Of a stretch of DNA of 64,000 bases, positions 34,357-42,504 are shown in pieces. The DNA comes from Clostridiales bacterium (GTDB lineage Bacteria > Bacillota > Clostridia > Saccharofermentanales > Saccharofermentanaceae), in contig JAFWPB010000017.1 in assembly GCA_017545245.1 (NCBI GenBank), positions 1 through 64,000 on the forward strand. Direction: 5' to 3'. The position numbers and the translations under genes are program-made. How positions within the stretch are numbered: the stretch's first letter is position 1; the number at the start of each line of letters is the position of its first letter. The notes beneath the pieces were generated by a model, which was not told the DNA's origin, did not search any database, and saw only the letters and a list, made by a program, of their open reading frames with translations.

Positions 34357-35517
34357 TTAGTTAATGATCGCAGCATCCTCCGGACTGTATTTCTTTGAAT
34401 ACAGTGATTCGCCATTAACTGCATTTACCATAGCATAATTGAATCCGCAGTTATGTACCTGATCTTCCTCGTAAAAGTAGATGACCCAGACAGGCATTAA
34501 GACTGCTTCATTCGGAGAAGGAAATGATCGTGTCTCTTCATCATATTCGGTCACGCATATATAAGCTAGTTCCATGGCAAAAACATACGCTCGTGAAGAC
34601 TGTTGATAAACGACATAGCCCACTGCGTCCTTTACCGAGTCTAATGCTTTTTCAGCACTGATTATAGGGACATTCTTCATTATTGTCTCAATAATCGTAT
34701 ATTTTGGAAAAGGTTCAATATGCACGATAGCATCATCACTAACAAAATCTACCATGCTATTCTCGCTGCCTGAAAAAAATGTTTCCATAGTTTCCAGGCA
34801 TGTTCCAGGAGTATCGGAAAACACTCCACTCCATTCAAGGATTCTCCAACTCACGGTCCGGTCAGTAAATCCCGTACCACCTACTGGTATCCCATCAATG
34901 CGATATGGCGTTTCAATATACTTCACCTTATTACTAACAAAACTATGCCCATCAACAATTTGCACGCCTTGAGGATAACCGTCAAAATCGAAAGTGACAC
35001 TAAATACATTTCCACGTCTATTCGCCACGTCCGGTAGTGAAATACTTTCTTCAAATTCATCGACAGATACAATTTCCCAACTTTCCATCGTTTTTTTCCA
35101 TATATCCTCTGGCGGTTCAAATCGCTTTGGAAGATCGTGATCTATGGGCATTCCTGAAAACCACTGTGTATACTGCGAAAGGAGCAATGCTTTTTCCCAT
35201 TTCCCATTTTCGTGCAGTTGCTCTGCCTTATCTTCATATCGGATACGATACACGCTTGCCTTTCCCGAAGAATCATTCAAAACAAGCAAATCATCCCTTA
35301 TTTCCAGATCAAAAAACCAGGATTCAAGATCTAATCTATCCTGTCTTGCCGGATCAATACTGCTCGTATCAGGTATTGATGTTTCTGATTGCATTAACGT
35401 AGTAGAAATCTTACGGACTTCATCACGAGGATCATATTGATTCTTCTCATCAGACTTGCATCCACAAAGAAATCCCAGGCTGATAATCAATGCAACGATA
35501 CGTCTCCTTTTTATCAC
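34357..35517 (-). CDS. Lipoprotein of unknown function
   Basis: A 386-residue protein with lipobox FLCGC (Cys20). The mature part has no domain I recognise. Its last third contains AEKALDSVKDAVGYVVYQ and PVWVIYFYEEDQ...VNAVNGESLYSKKY, reminiscent of PepSY/YycI-like modules in which a terminal strand pair reads VNAVTGE. YycI/YycH-type proteins modulate kinases from outside, but that is only a resemblance. It overlaps the 35514 gene by 4 bases and is therefore translationally linked to it. This region is more A+T-rich than its neighbours. Confidence 0.7.
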   Translation of the reverse strand: MIKRRRIVALIISLGFLCGCKSDEKNQYDPRDEVRKISTTLMQSETSIPDTSSIDPARQDRLDLESWFFDLEIRDDLLVLNDSSGKASVYRIRYEDKAEQLHENGKWEKALLLSQYTQWFSGMPIDHDLPKRFEPPEDIWKKTMESWEIVSVDEFEESISLPDVANRRGNVFSVTFDFDGYPQGVQIVDGHSFVSNKVKYIETPYRIDGIPVGGTGFTDRTVSWRILEWSGVFSDTPGTCLETMETFFSGSENSMVDFVSDDAIVHIEPFPKYTIIETIMKNVPIISAEKALDSVKDAVGYVVYQQSSRAYVFAMELAYICVTEYDEETRSFPSPNEAVLMPVWVIYFYEEDQVHNCGFNYAMVNAVNGESLYSKKYSPEDAAIIN

Positions 35518-37721
35518 TGATAATTCTCCTCATAATATAGATTTAGTCTCTCGATAAGAGTATCCGAAATTTGATCAATAGAACGACCCTGTGAGTAATA
35601 CGTTCCAATCTCATCGCGAATAATATCTGAAACTCCCCAATCATACGTTATAATAGTGTCAACAGAATAGACTGCCTTCAAATAGTCTTCAACTATCCAT
35701 TCATCTATCAGGGGTTCATTTATAAATGCATTTTTGATTAGTTCATCTTCGACCTTTTCATGATTCACAGCACATACACACATTTCCTGAAGAACACTAT
35801 CATTTACCGGAATTGCACCATAGGCAGCTACCAATTCCTGCGTTTCCCTGTCAAACATCCGACGGATAATATCCCAACAAACATCCGGATGTTTCGTGGT
35901 ATTTGAGATTGCAAGCAAATCTTCGGGATTGATCAGATGCACGGATCCATCCAAAGATGGATATCCGATAAAAACACTACTAAAACTATCACCGCCCATT
36001 TGTTTCACATACATGGGAAGACCAGATATAATCCTAGGTTGAAGCAATGCTATCTCGTTAAAGAGTTCTTCCATAGTGGATCCTTTTACTGTCTCTTCCC
36101 CCAAGGAAAAAGCAATAGCAAGCAATCTGTGTATGTCATCTCTGAGTTCTTCCGGCCTGCTTTTATAAGATGACCACAGCGTCTGAAAGTTATACTCGAG
36201 GGCTTCGATAACTATTTCATCGGCGCGGCTATGATAAGGCAAAGCACCACGGGCAGAAGCAACATCGTATAAATCGAATATACTTATATCTGTATTATCT
36301 TTCCAAACTCTGCTCAGTCCTATATGGCCATTAAGCCAATAACTAGGGAACAACTGATAGATATGATCTTTCTTATCCATTAGTTTCCGAATAGATGGTG
36401 ACAAGTCGTCAAATGAAAACGATTTGTCTTTTTGAATGAACGGAAGCATATCCAGAATCATCCCGTTTCTTCCCATGTACTCAAAATCAAAGAAATAGTA
36501 TCCAAAATATATGTCTGGAGCATTTCCCTCTTTAAAGTATTTCATCAATGAAAGTTTTTGTTTTTGTGCATCTTCAGGATTCTCAAAACCAAACTGTTCA
36601 TTATAATCTACAAGCACAGCCCGATATTCGGAATTCGAAATATTAAAGTTATAAATTGCCCATTGTAAAGCAGCACTTTCGCTTAAATTGTATCCACCAA
36701 TCACGATTTTTTCATATTCCGAGTAATCAATAGAGCTATCATAAGTAAAAAACAGGATTTCTGCTGTTCCATCCAAATAGTAGTATTCTTTTGCAAAATG
36801 TTTGTCATCCAAAGGAGTATACTTCTCCGAACGGAAGCCTTTCTTGGGAGGACGTATATCTATATCTGCAAACTTCGCTAAAGTGCGCACTTGAAGATTG
36901 CTTAGATCAATTCTGTATTCACCCTTCTCATCGAACATAAACGGACCAATGTATGTATTCATCATTCCTATTTCCCGTTCACCGGCAATTCTTCGTAACA
37001 CTCCTGTACTCAGATCTACTTCATGGTATACCGTTTCAAAACCGTCTATCTTTTCTTGAACATAATACTTTCCCGATTCAGAAAAAAACGAAAAACTATC
37101 TGTATCACGAGAAATCCCCACTCGTCCAGTATCAATAAGTGTTTTCTGTTCTTTCCGTTCATCATAAAATGCAATCGTATTAGAACCGATAAGTGCAAAT
37201 CTATCCTCTAGTGAAACAAATTCAAAAACATCAAGTTCAGGCAATATTGTATCTTTCATTTCTCCAGTCTGCTTATCGAAGAAGACAACCAATGGATTAA
37301 CATTAGAATCTGATTTATCTCCTTTCCCTACGGCATTGACATCATCAGAGGAATACCCAACATAAACATAGCAATCCTGAAAAACGCCTTGAGGAATATG
37401 CATTCCCTGCATTTCTAATGTATAAGTTATCGTTCCTTTTGCATTAATAGTGAATATATCCGTAATCTGTGTCCATCCTTCTTCTGATGGATTATGCTTT
37501 ACATAGCCAATCGCTACACAGTAGTTCTCGCCATCCATGAAAACTGAAGTTTGAAATACGTCATAATTGTACTTTTCAGGAATGGAAAAAAACTGACACG
37601 AATACCCGTATCCCATAGAAAAACTCGCTTCATCATGTTTTAAACTGCATGAAGAAGCGAGCAAAAATGAACTATTCAGCAACAGCACCAACGAAATCAG
37701 AAAAAGTCTTGGATTCCTCAT
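35514..37721 (-). CDS. Large lipoprotein: propeller-like domain plus solute-binding-like domain
   Basis: A 735-residue lipoprotein, lipobox LASSC (Cys25). Residues about 30-330 have repeated beta-strand blades (for example GEMKDTILPELDVFEFVSLEDRF and GKYYVQEKIDGFETVYHEV). Residues about 340-735 resemble a family 1 extracellular solute-binding protein: AALQWAIYNFNISNSEYRAVLVDY, then GNAPDIYF, GMILDMLPFI and a hinge-like ...DVCWDIIRRMFDRETQELVAAYGAIPVN. No ABC permease genes flank it, so transport is doubtful; ligand sensing is an alternative. It lies 18 bases after a small secreted peptide gene and overlaps the next lipoprotein. Confidence 0.7.
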   Translation of the reverse strand: MRNPRLFLISLVLLLNSSFLLASSCSLKHDEASFSMGYGYSCQFFSIPEKYNYDVFQTSVFMDGENYCVAIGYVKHNPSEEGWTQITDIFTINAKGTITYTLEMQGMHIPQGVFQDCYVYVGYSSDDVNAVGKGDKSDSNVNPLVVFFDKQTGEMKDTILPELDVFEFVSLEDRFALIGSNTIAFYDERKEQKTLIDTGRVGISRDTDSFSFFSESGKYYVQEKIDGFETVYHEVDLSTGVLRRIAGEREIGMMNTYIGPFMFDEKGEYRIDLSNLQVRTLAKFADIDIRPPKKGFRSEKYTPLDDKHFAKEYYYLDGTAEILFFTYDSSIDYSEYEKIVIGGYNLSESAALQWAIYNFNISNSEYRAVLVDYNEQFGFENPEDAQKQKLSLMKYFKEGNAPDIYFGYYFFDFEYMGRNGMILDMLPFIQKDKSFSFDDLSPSIRKLMDKKDHIYQLFPSYWLNGHIGLSRVWKDNTDISIFDLYDVASARGALPYHSRADEIVIEALEYNFQTLWSSYKSRPEELRDDIHRLLAIAFSLGEETVKGSTMEELFNEIALLQPRIISGLPMYVKQMGGDSFSSVFIGYPSLDGSVHLINPEDLLAISNTTKHPDVCWDIIRRMFDRETQELVAAYGAIPVNDSVLQEMCVCAVNHEKVEDELIKNAFINEPLIDEWIVEDYLKAVYSVDTIITYDWGVSDIIRDEIGTYYSQGRSIDQISDTLIERLNLYYEENYQ

Positions 37722-37739
37722 ATAGCGACACCAAAGAGA

Positions 37740-38000
37740 CTATGAAAGGCTCCAAGAAAACTGAACTGTGTACCCGTATGAAGAATTATTGCTATTTGAT
37801 TTAACGTGGATTTTGTCCCCAACTTGTCCACAATTGTTTATTAGAGGAACACTTTCAATCCAAGTATATGGTGAAGCTGAACACGGAAATCCAACTTGAA
37901 CATAAATCGTACTCGTTGTAGCGCTCGATGAAAAAGAAAAACTTGCAATGGCAGCCATTGTAGTAGCCATTATTACCAAGCGACCGAATCGTCTTTTCAC
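37740..38000 (-). CDS. Small secreted two-cysteine peptide
   Basis: An 86-residue product with a signal peptide (cleavage near SSSA-T, about residue 27). The mature chain is about 59 residues with two Cys (GFPCSASP and NNCGQ) that could form one disulfide, rich in Ser, Asn and aromatic residues, ending YTVQFSWSLS. I do not recognise the family; size and composition suit a secreted peptide or small beta-sandwich protein. Start is GTG at 38000 with GAGGTG 7 bases upstream. It leads the operon with the two lipoproteins at 35514 and 34357. Confidence 0.65.
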   Translation of the reverse strand: MKRRFGRLVIMATTMAAIASFSFSSSATTSTIYVQVGFPCSASPYTWIESVPLINNCGQVGDKIHVKSNSNNSSYGYTVQFSWSLS

Positions 38001-38037
38001 GTTGTTTCACCTCGTAAGAATCCTAAAAATCAATATT

Positions 38038-38067
38038 ATTATACAATGGGATGAAGAATAAAAACAA
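38038..38067 (-). promoter_or_regulatory. Promoter candidate of the secreted peptide and lipoprotein operon
   Basis: Minus strand TTGTTT (38062-38067), 18 bases, TATAAT (38038-38043). Just upstream the 38091-38125 stretch has interleaved GTCTGA/TCAGAC and GTGTCA/TGACAC inverted pairs, which may be a binding site or the terminator of the kinase gene. Confidence 0.4.
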
Positions 38068-38116
38068 CAGTCAAGTGTCCTATTTCATTTGTCTGAATAT
38101 GGTGTCAATCAGACAC

Positions 38117-39562
38117 TTATTCTGACACATGCGGGAGGTGGATCGTGGCCACCACATCTTCGCCATCATTCTTCAGCGAGCATGATCCGCCTTGTTTTTC
38201 CACGATCAGTTTTGCCAGATAAAGGCCGAGGCCGGAACCGCCTGAACGACGGCTTCTGGATTTGTCCGCGCGATAAAAAGGCTCGAAAAGATGCACGAGA
38301 TCATCTTCATCGATATGGCCGTTGTTCCGGATCGTGACCGCGACCATCGCGTTGGAAGCATCTGTTCTTTTCTCCCCATCCACATAGACGATGGACCCTT
38401 CTTCTGAATAAAAAGCCGCATTACTCAAAAACGCGCCGATCGCCATCGATGTAAGATCTCTGTTTCCGACAAAGATCAGGTCCTGCTCAAACTGAAGCTG
38501 CATCTTCAGCCCGCGCGACTGGAAAAGCTCTTCGTACTCTTCCATTTTCTCTTCCAAAAGCTGGACCATATCCACCCTGGTGGTGGCGATCTCATTTCCG
38601 GACTGCATGCGCGAGACAGTAAGGATCTCGTTGATCAGACTCTCCATCCTCTTGACTGTACCCAATGTCCGCGGCAGATATGCATCATGGTCTGCATATG
38701 GACCGACGCCCTCGATCATGCCACGGATCTGGCCTTCAAGGACCGTGACCGGCGTCTTAAGTTCGTGAGATGCCGCCGCAAAAAACACATCCTTCTGCGC
38801 CTCGAGTTCATTGACTCTACGGATCTCCTCCTCAAGTTCGCTTGTCCTCTGCTCGAGTTTCCCAAACGTATCACTGAGCTTCGAAGACATCTCATCCAGA
38901 TCATTGGCCAATGCACCGATTTCATCTTTCCTTCCGGATGAGCATTTCCTGGAAAAATCCATCTTCGACATCGAACGCGAGACATCACTCAGTTTTTTTA
39001 CCGGCCGTGCAAAAAGGAACGTATAAATACATGCACAAATCAGCGAGACAAATAGCACGATCAGGAGGATCAAAGGGATACACTTTTCGACCGCTGTTTT
39101 CACCGGATTGGAACGCCCTACATAAAGCGCATATTCCAAGGAATAGTAGGTCGTTTTCTTATCCGCAAAAGAAAATGCACGGATGTCTGTGTAACAATAG
39201 TCATCCACATGCTTCTCCTTCATTTCTTCCAGCTTGTCATTACTATCGACAGCCAGTTTCGAATGCATCGGGCAGATCGTCAGACCATCCCAGAATCCGT
39301 CGCCTTTGTAGAGGATCACCTCTGCTCCGTTCTCGCGTGCAAAATCGTCGATAAGGCTTACACCGTAAAACGTAGTAGTCTTTTCAAGCTTCCCGATCAA
39401 TTCTTCAAAAGCACTTTGCACTTCGTCTTTGCGGGCATCGCTGTAGCTCTGCGGCGTCGCCTTATACAGCAGACCTATGATCAGGCTGCCAAACACGATC
39501 TGCACAAAAAACGTGATCAGAAATACTTTTACGGATAACCGGCTTCGGATCTTACTTATCAA
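38117..39562 (-). CDS. Sensor histidine kinase with HAMP domain
   Basis: A 481-residue kinase. First helix about 11-33, an external domain of about 125 residues, second helix about 162-185, HAMP (about 186-240), coiled coil, His266 in FAAASHELKTPVTVL and an ATPase domain with GGSGLGLYLAKLIVE. The start is taken as TTG at 39562 with GGGGG 7 bases upstream, overlapping the regulator stop by 11 bases; no ATG lies near the first helix, and a longer frame reaching 39709 only shadows the regulator gene. Partner of the regulator at 39552. The peptide and lipoprotein operon lies downstream on the same strand and is a possible target. Confidence 0.85.
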   Translation of the reverse strand: MISKIRSRLSVKVFLITFFVQIVFGSLIIGLLYKATPQSYSDARKDEVQSAFEELIGKLEKTTTFYGVSLIDDFARENGAEVILYKGDGFWDGLTICPMHSKLAVDSNDKLEEMKEKHVDDYCYTDIRAFSFADKKTTYYSLEYALYVGRSNPVKTAVEKCIPLILLIVLFVSLICACIYTFLFARPVKKLSDVSRSMSKMDFSRKCSSGRKDEIGALANDLDEMSSKLSDTFGKLEQRTSELEEEIRRVNELEAQKDVFFAAASHELKTPVTVLEGQIRGMIEGVGPYADHDAYLPRTLGTVKRMESLINEILTVSRMQSGNEIATTRVDMVQLLEEKMEEYEELFQSRGLKMQLQFEQDLIFVGNRDLTSMAIGAFLSNAAFYSEEGSIVYVDGEKRTDASNAMVAVTIRNNGHIDEDDLVHLFEPFYRADKSRSRRSGGSGLGLYLAKLIVEKQGGSCSLKNDGEDVVATIHLPHVSE

Positions 39563-40220
39563 TCTTGTACCCCCGACCGCGCACGGTCTCAATATAGTCG
39601 CCACCCAGTTTGTGACGGATGTTTTTGATATGGCTGTCCACGATACGTTCATCCACGATCGAATCGAAATCCCACAGAAGCTCGAGCAGCATCTCCCGCG
39701 TATACACACGGCCAGGGTGTTTCGCCAAAGTCAGAAGGATATCGAATTCCCGCGAAGTCACCTCGATTCTTTTCTCTCCGACACGCACCTCCATCTTATC
39801 CGGAAGGAGCGTCAGTTCACCGCAGCTGATGATCTGCCCATCACTTTTCTCCGAAGATGCATTCTCCCGGCGGAGGATCGCACTGATTTTCCGAAGCAGC
39901 ACCGGCATCGAGAAAGGCTTGGTCACGTAGTCGTCCGCCAGAGAATCGTATCCCTTGATCAGCGAATTCTCATCGCCCAGTGCCGAAAGCATCAGCACCG
40001 GCACATCCGACTGCTTTTTGATGACCTCGCACACGCCGTACCCGTCGATCTTCGGGATCATGATATCCAGCAGCACCAGATCAAATTTGTCCTTTGCAAA
40101 AAGCGCGATCGCCGCAACGCCGTCTTCTGCCCATGCGACATCGTACCCCTCATTCCGAAGGTAAGTGCACAAAAGCTCTCGAATATCCGGTTCATCTTCT
40201 ACAACTAAAATCTTTTTCAT
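39552..40220 (-). CDS. OmpR-family response regulator
   Basis: A 222-residue regulator: receiver with Glu-Asp at 8-9, Asp52 in LVLLDIMIPKIDG and DDYVTKPFS lysine, then an OmpR-type winged helix ending GRGYKIDK. The ATG at 40220 matches the family start (MKKILVVEDEP). No Shine-Dalgarno is present; instead TATAAT ends 6 bases before the ATG, so a leaderless transcript is possible. An in-frame ATG at 40238 overlaps that box and would add five residues. Divergent from the Nudix gene. Confidence 0.92.
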   Translation of the reverse strand: MKKILVVEDEPDIRELLCTYLRNEGYDVAWAEDGVAAIALFAKDKFDLVLLDIMIPKIDGYGVCEVIKKQSDVPVLMLSALGDENSLIKGYDSLADDYVTKPFSMPVLLRKISAILRRENASSEKSDGQIISCGELTLLPDKMEVRVGEKRIEVTSREFDILLTLAKHPGRVYTREMLLELLWDFDSIVDERIVDSHIKNIRHKLGGDYIETVRGRGYKIDK

Positions 40221-40319
40221 ACGACCATTATATTCCATGTTTTTGAATTTAATGTGGATTTTGAAGAGAAGACTTATAATAAAACTGTCGAATATCAAAA
40301 CATAGATTGGAGAATCATC

Positions 40320-40775
40320 ATGGGCTATATCATGGATCTTCGAAAAGAACTTGGCCATCAGCCATTGATCATGACGTGTGCAGGGGTCCTGGTCATCAAC
40401 GAGAAAGACGAGCTGCTTCTTCAGAAGCGCGCGGATAATCATCACTGGGGATATCCCGGCGGTTCGATGGAACTCGGTGAGACCTTTGAAGAATGTGCCG
40501 TTCGAGAAACGCAGGAAGAGACCGGCCTGATCTGTGATGAATTGAAATACTTTACCCATATCTCCGGTGCGCATTTTTACCACGTCTACCCAAATGGCGA
40601 TCAGATCTACCCGGCCGAGATCATCTTCGTGTGCAGAAAATACCACGGGGAACTGAAAGCGCAGGAAGAAGAGGTCCTCGAACTTCGTTTCTTCCCTCTG
40701 GATCAACTCCCGGAAGAACTCTCTGATACAAACCGCGATATCATCCTGAAACTCCGCGATGAATTCCTGAGCTGA
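40320..40775 (+). CDS. Nudix hydrolase
   Basis: A 151-residue hydrolase of nucleoside diphosphate derivatives. The Nudix box GX5EX7REXXEEXG is complete in GGSMELGETFEECAVRETQEETG. The start at 40320 is preferred because GGAGAA lies 7 bases upstream; an in-frame ATG at 40254 would fall in the divergent promoter region. Substrate cannot be named from the box alone. Confidence 0.9.
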   Translation: MGYIMDLRKELGHQPLIMTCAGVLVINEKDELLLQKRADNHHWGYPGGSMELGETFEECAVRETQEETGLICDELKYFTHISGAHFYHVYPNGDQIYPAEIIFVCRKYHGELKAQEEEVLELRFFPLDQLPEELSDTNRDIILKLRDEFLS

Positions 40776-40868
40776 CTTAGGCGCGCCGCAAAACACGCCC
40801 CTCCCGAGGCGAATCCCCGCGCGCCGCAAGCCGCGCTTCGAGGTCCTGCGCACGCGCCATCGAATCTA

Positions 40869-40877
40869 TGCTATAAT
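40869..40877 (+). promoter_or_regulatory. Extended -10 promoter of the GT39-like gene
   Basis: TGCTATAAT, a perfect TGn extended -10 box, about 55 bases upstream of the start codon. No good -35. The preceding 40776-40860 stretch is unusually G+C-rich and holds no gene. Confidence 0.5.
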
Positions 40878-40930
40878 CGAAACAGCGTTCACGCCGATTT
40901 TGGAATAGGTTCAGGGGGCAGTAAACAAAC

Positions 40931-42466
40931 ATGGATAATCAGAAACCAGGAAAAACACTCAAGCCGGAAAAGACATACGTCTATCCGCTGATCATTTGCA
41001 TACTCCTATTTATCCTTTCCTTCTTCCTGTCACCATACTCCCCTTTCTACCGCTACGTTTTCGCTCCGGATGAGGTGTGCTATAAGACGATGGGTATCGG
41101 TCTTCTCGAGGGAAAAGCACCTTACCGTGACCTTTTCGATCACAAGGGACCGCTTTCCTATTTCATCTACGCAATTGGGTTTCTCCTCTCCCAGAAAGCA
41201 AACTGGGGCGCATGGATTGTGACTCTCATTTGTAACTGCGTCGCCTACATCTACACCTACAAAGCCGTGTGTGTATTCCGCGACAAAGAGCACGCCCTCC
41301 TTACCACAATCCTGACAATGGTAGTTACCGGTTTCTGTCTGGAGAACGTCTTCTCCGACCTTTCCAAGCCGGAAAACATGCTCCTTGCTCCGCTTATGGT
41401 TTCGACCTACTATCTTCTGAAAGAGATGCACAAGAAAGACGAAGCCGGATTCAAGTCCTTTTCGAACAAGACAATGTTCATCCACGGCCTGATGTGCGGC
41501 GCGGTCTTCATGATTAAGCTCAACGTATGCCTCTTCTACTTCGCATTTATCGGCTGCTATTTCCTCTGGCTCCTGATCCGAAAGAACTTCAGCACATTCC
41601 TGAAAAACACCGGCGTTTTCCTTGGCGGTATTGCCGCGGTCTGCGCCCCGATCGTTCTGATCCTCGCGTGCATGAAGTGTCTCCGTGAATTTATCGAAGT
41701 ATACTTTATTTTCAACCTAAAATATTCTCAGAAAGGCGACGGCATCTTCTACCTCAACAAGGTCGTACTGACCGTACCCGGCAAGATCTCCGTCACACTC
41801 ATCATCCTTCTCACGATCCTTGCGATCGTACGCGATCATCTCCAAAAGAAACTGGACAAGCAGCGTGTCATCATGATCGTTCTGGGCATCCTGGTCACGT
41901 TTGTGCTCACGGCTCCTTTGATCTGCACATATTTCTACATCGTATTCCTGCCATTTATCCTGTACGGCGCCGATTGCCTTGCTTCGATCCTGATGCTGTT
42001 CGCCAAAGACGAAGTAAGCCGCAAGCAGATCCCGATCATGGTCGTGGTCATCTTCGCAATCTCCACGGTTTTCCAGACCTTTATCGCTCCATATATCCCT
42101 TGGCAGAAATCAGAACATGAACTCAAGATCGAAGAATATGCAGAAGCACACCCCCAGGCACAAGTGCTTTATCTGGACAGGATATGTACCGCGATCTTCA
42201 GCGACTACATGCCAACGATCCCGGAATTCCGCATGTTCTACGTACCACCGGCCAGCAACACCGATCTTGTCGCGGAGCAGAAAAAAACGATCGCCGATCA
42301 CAAGACCGACGTCGTCGTTTTCTCGGGTGGATTTGTAGAGTCACGCGATCAGTATTGGAGAGATTACCTGGAAAGCAACGGCTATTCGTCCTATGTTGTT
42401 TTCCATGAGATTCCTGAGGACGAGAGTTCCCAGATCTTCTTTATGTATGTGTTGAACCCGGCGTGA
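40931..42466 (+). CDS. Polytopic membrane glycosyltransferase (GT39/ArnT-like)
   Basis: A 511-residue protein with about ten to twelve membrane helices. The first extracytoplasmic loop has FAPDEVCYKTMGIGLLEG and LYRDLFDHKGPLSYFI-like sequence (APYRDLFDHKGPL), where an acidic residue is catalytic in polyprenol-sugar-dependent GT39-type enzymes. A short C-terminal external domain follows the last helix (about 380-511). Such proteins add sugars to cell-wall polymers or proteins on the outer face. AGGGGG precedes the ATG. Acceptor and donor are unknown. Confidence 0.75.
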   Translation: MDNQKPGKTLKPEKTYVYPLIICILLFILSFFLSPYSPFYRYVFAPDEVCYKTMGIGLLEGKAPYRDLFDHKGPLSYFIYAIGFLLSQKANWGAWIVTLICNCVAYIYTYKAVCVFRDKEHALLTTILTMVVTGFCLENVFSDLSKPENMLLAPLMVSTYYLLKEMHKKDEAGFKSFSNKTMFIHGLMCGAVFMIKLNVCLFYFAFIGCYFLWLLIRKNFSTFLKNTGVFLGGIAAVCAPIVLILACMKCLREFIEVYFIFNLKYSQKGDGIFYLNKVVLTVPGKISVTLIILLTILAIVRDHLQKKLDKQRVIMIVLGILVTFVLTAPLICTYFYIVFLPFILYGADCLASILMLFAKDEVSRKQIPIMVVVIFAISTVFQTFIAPYIPWQKSEHELKIEEYAEAHPQAQVLYLDRICTAIFSDYMPTIPEFRMFYVPPASNTDLVAEQKKTIADHKTDVVVFSGGFVESRDQYWRDYLESNGYSSYVVFHEIPEDESSQIFFMYVLNPA

Positions 42467-42504
42467 CTGACGTGACCTGTGTGGCCACTGTTTCCAGGAA
42501 TCAC

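Noticed and set aside
34337-34390. Short plus-strand frame (MDFMWRGLVND...) with AAAGGGAGG upstream
   Set aside because: It is only 17 codons and overlaps the 3' end of the opposite lipoprotein gene; a good ribosome site alone is not enough.
39563-39709. N-terminal extension of the kinase gene to ATG 39709
   Set aside because: The extension reads through the regulator gene in another frame, gives Cys/Trp-rich nonsense and would place the first membrane helix far inside; TTG at 39562 with a GGGGG site fits better.
40221-40853. N-terminal extension of the regulator frame at 39552 to 40853
   Set aside because: It lies antisense to the Nudix gene and is not part of the response regulator family; the family start is at 40220.
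40776-40860. tRNA-like G+C-rich segment
   Set aside because: TTCGAGG is present but no cloverleaf, acceptor stem or anticodon arm can be built around it.
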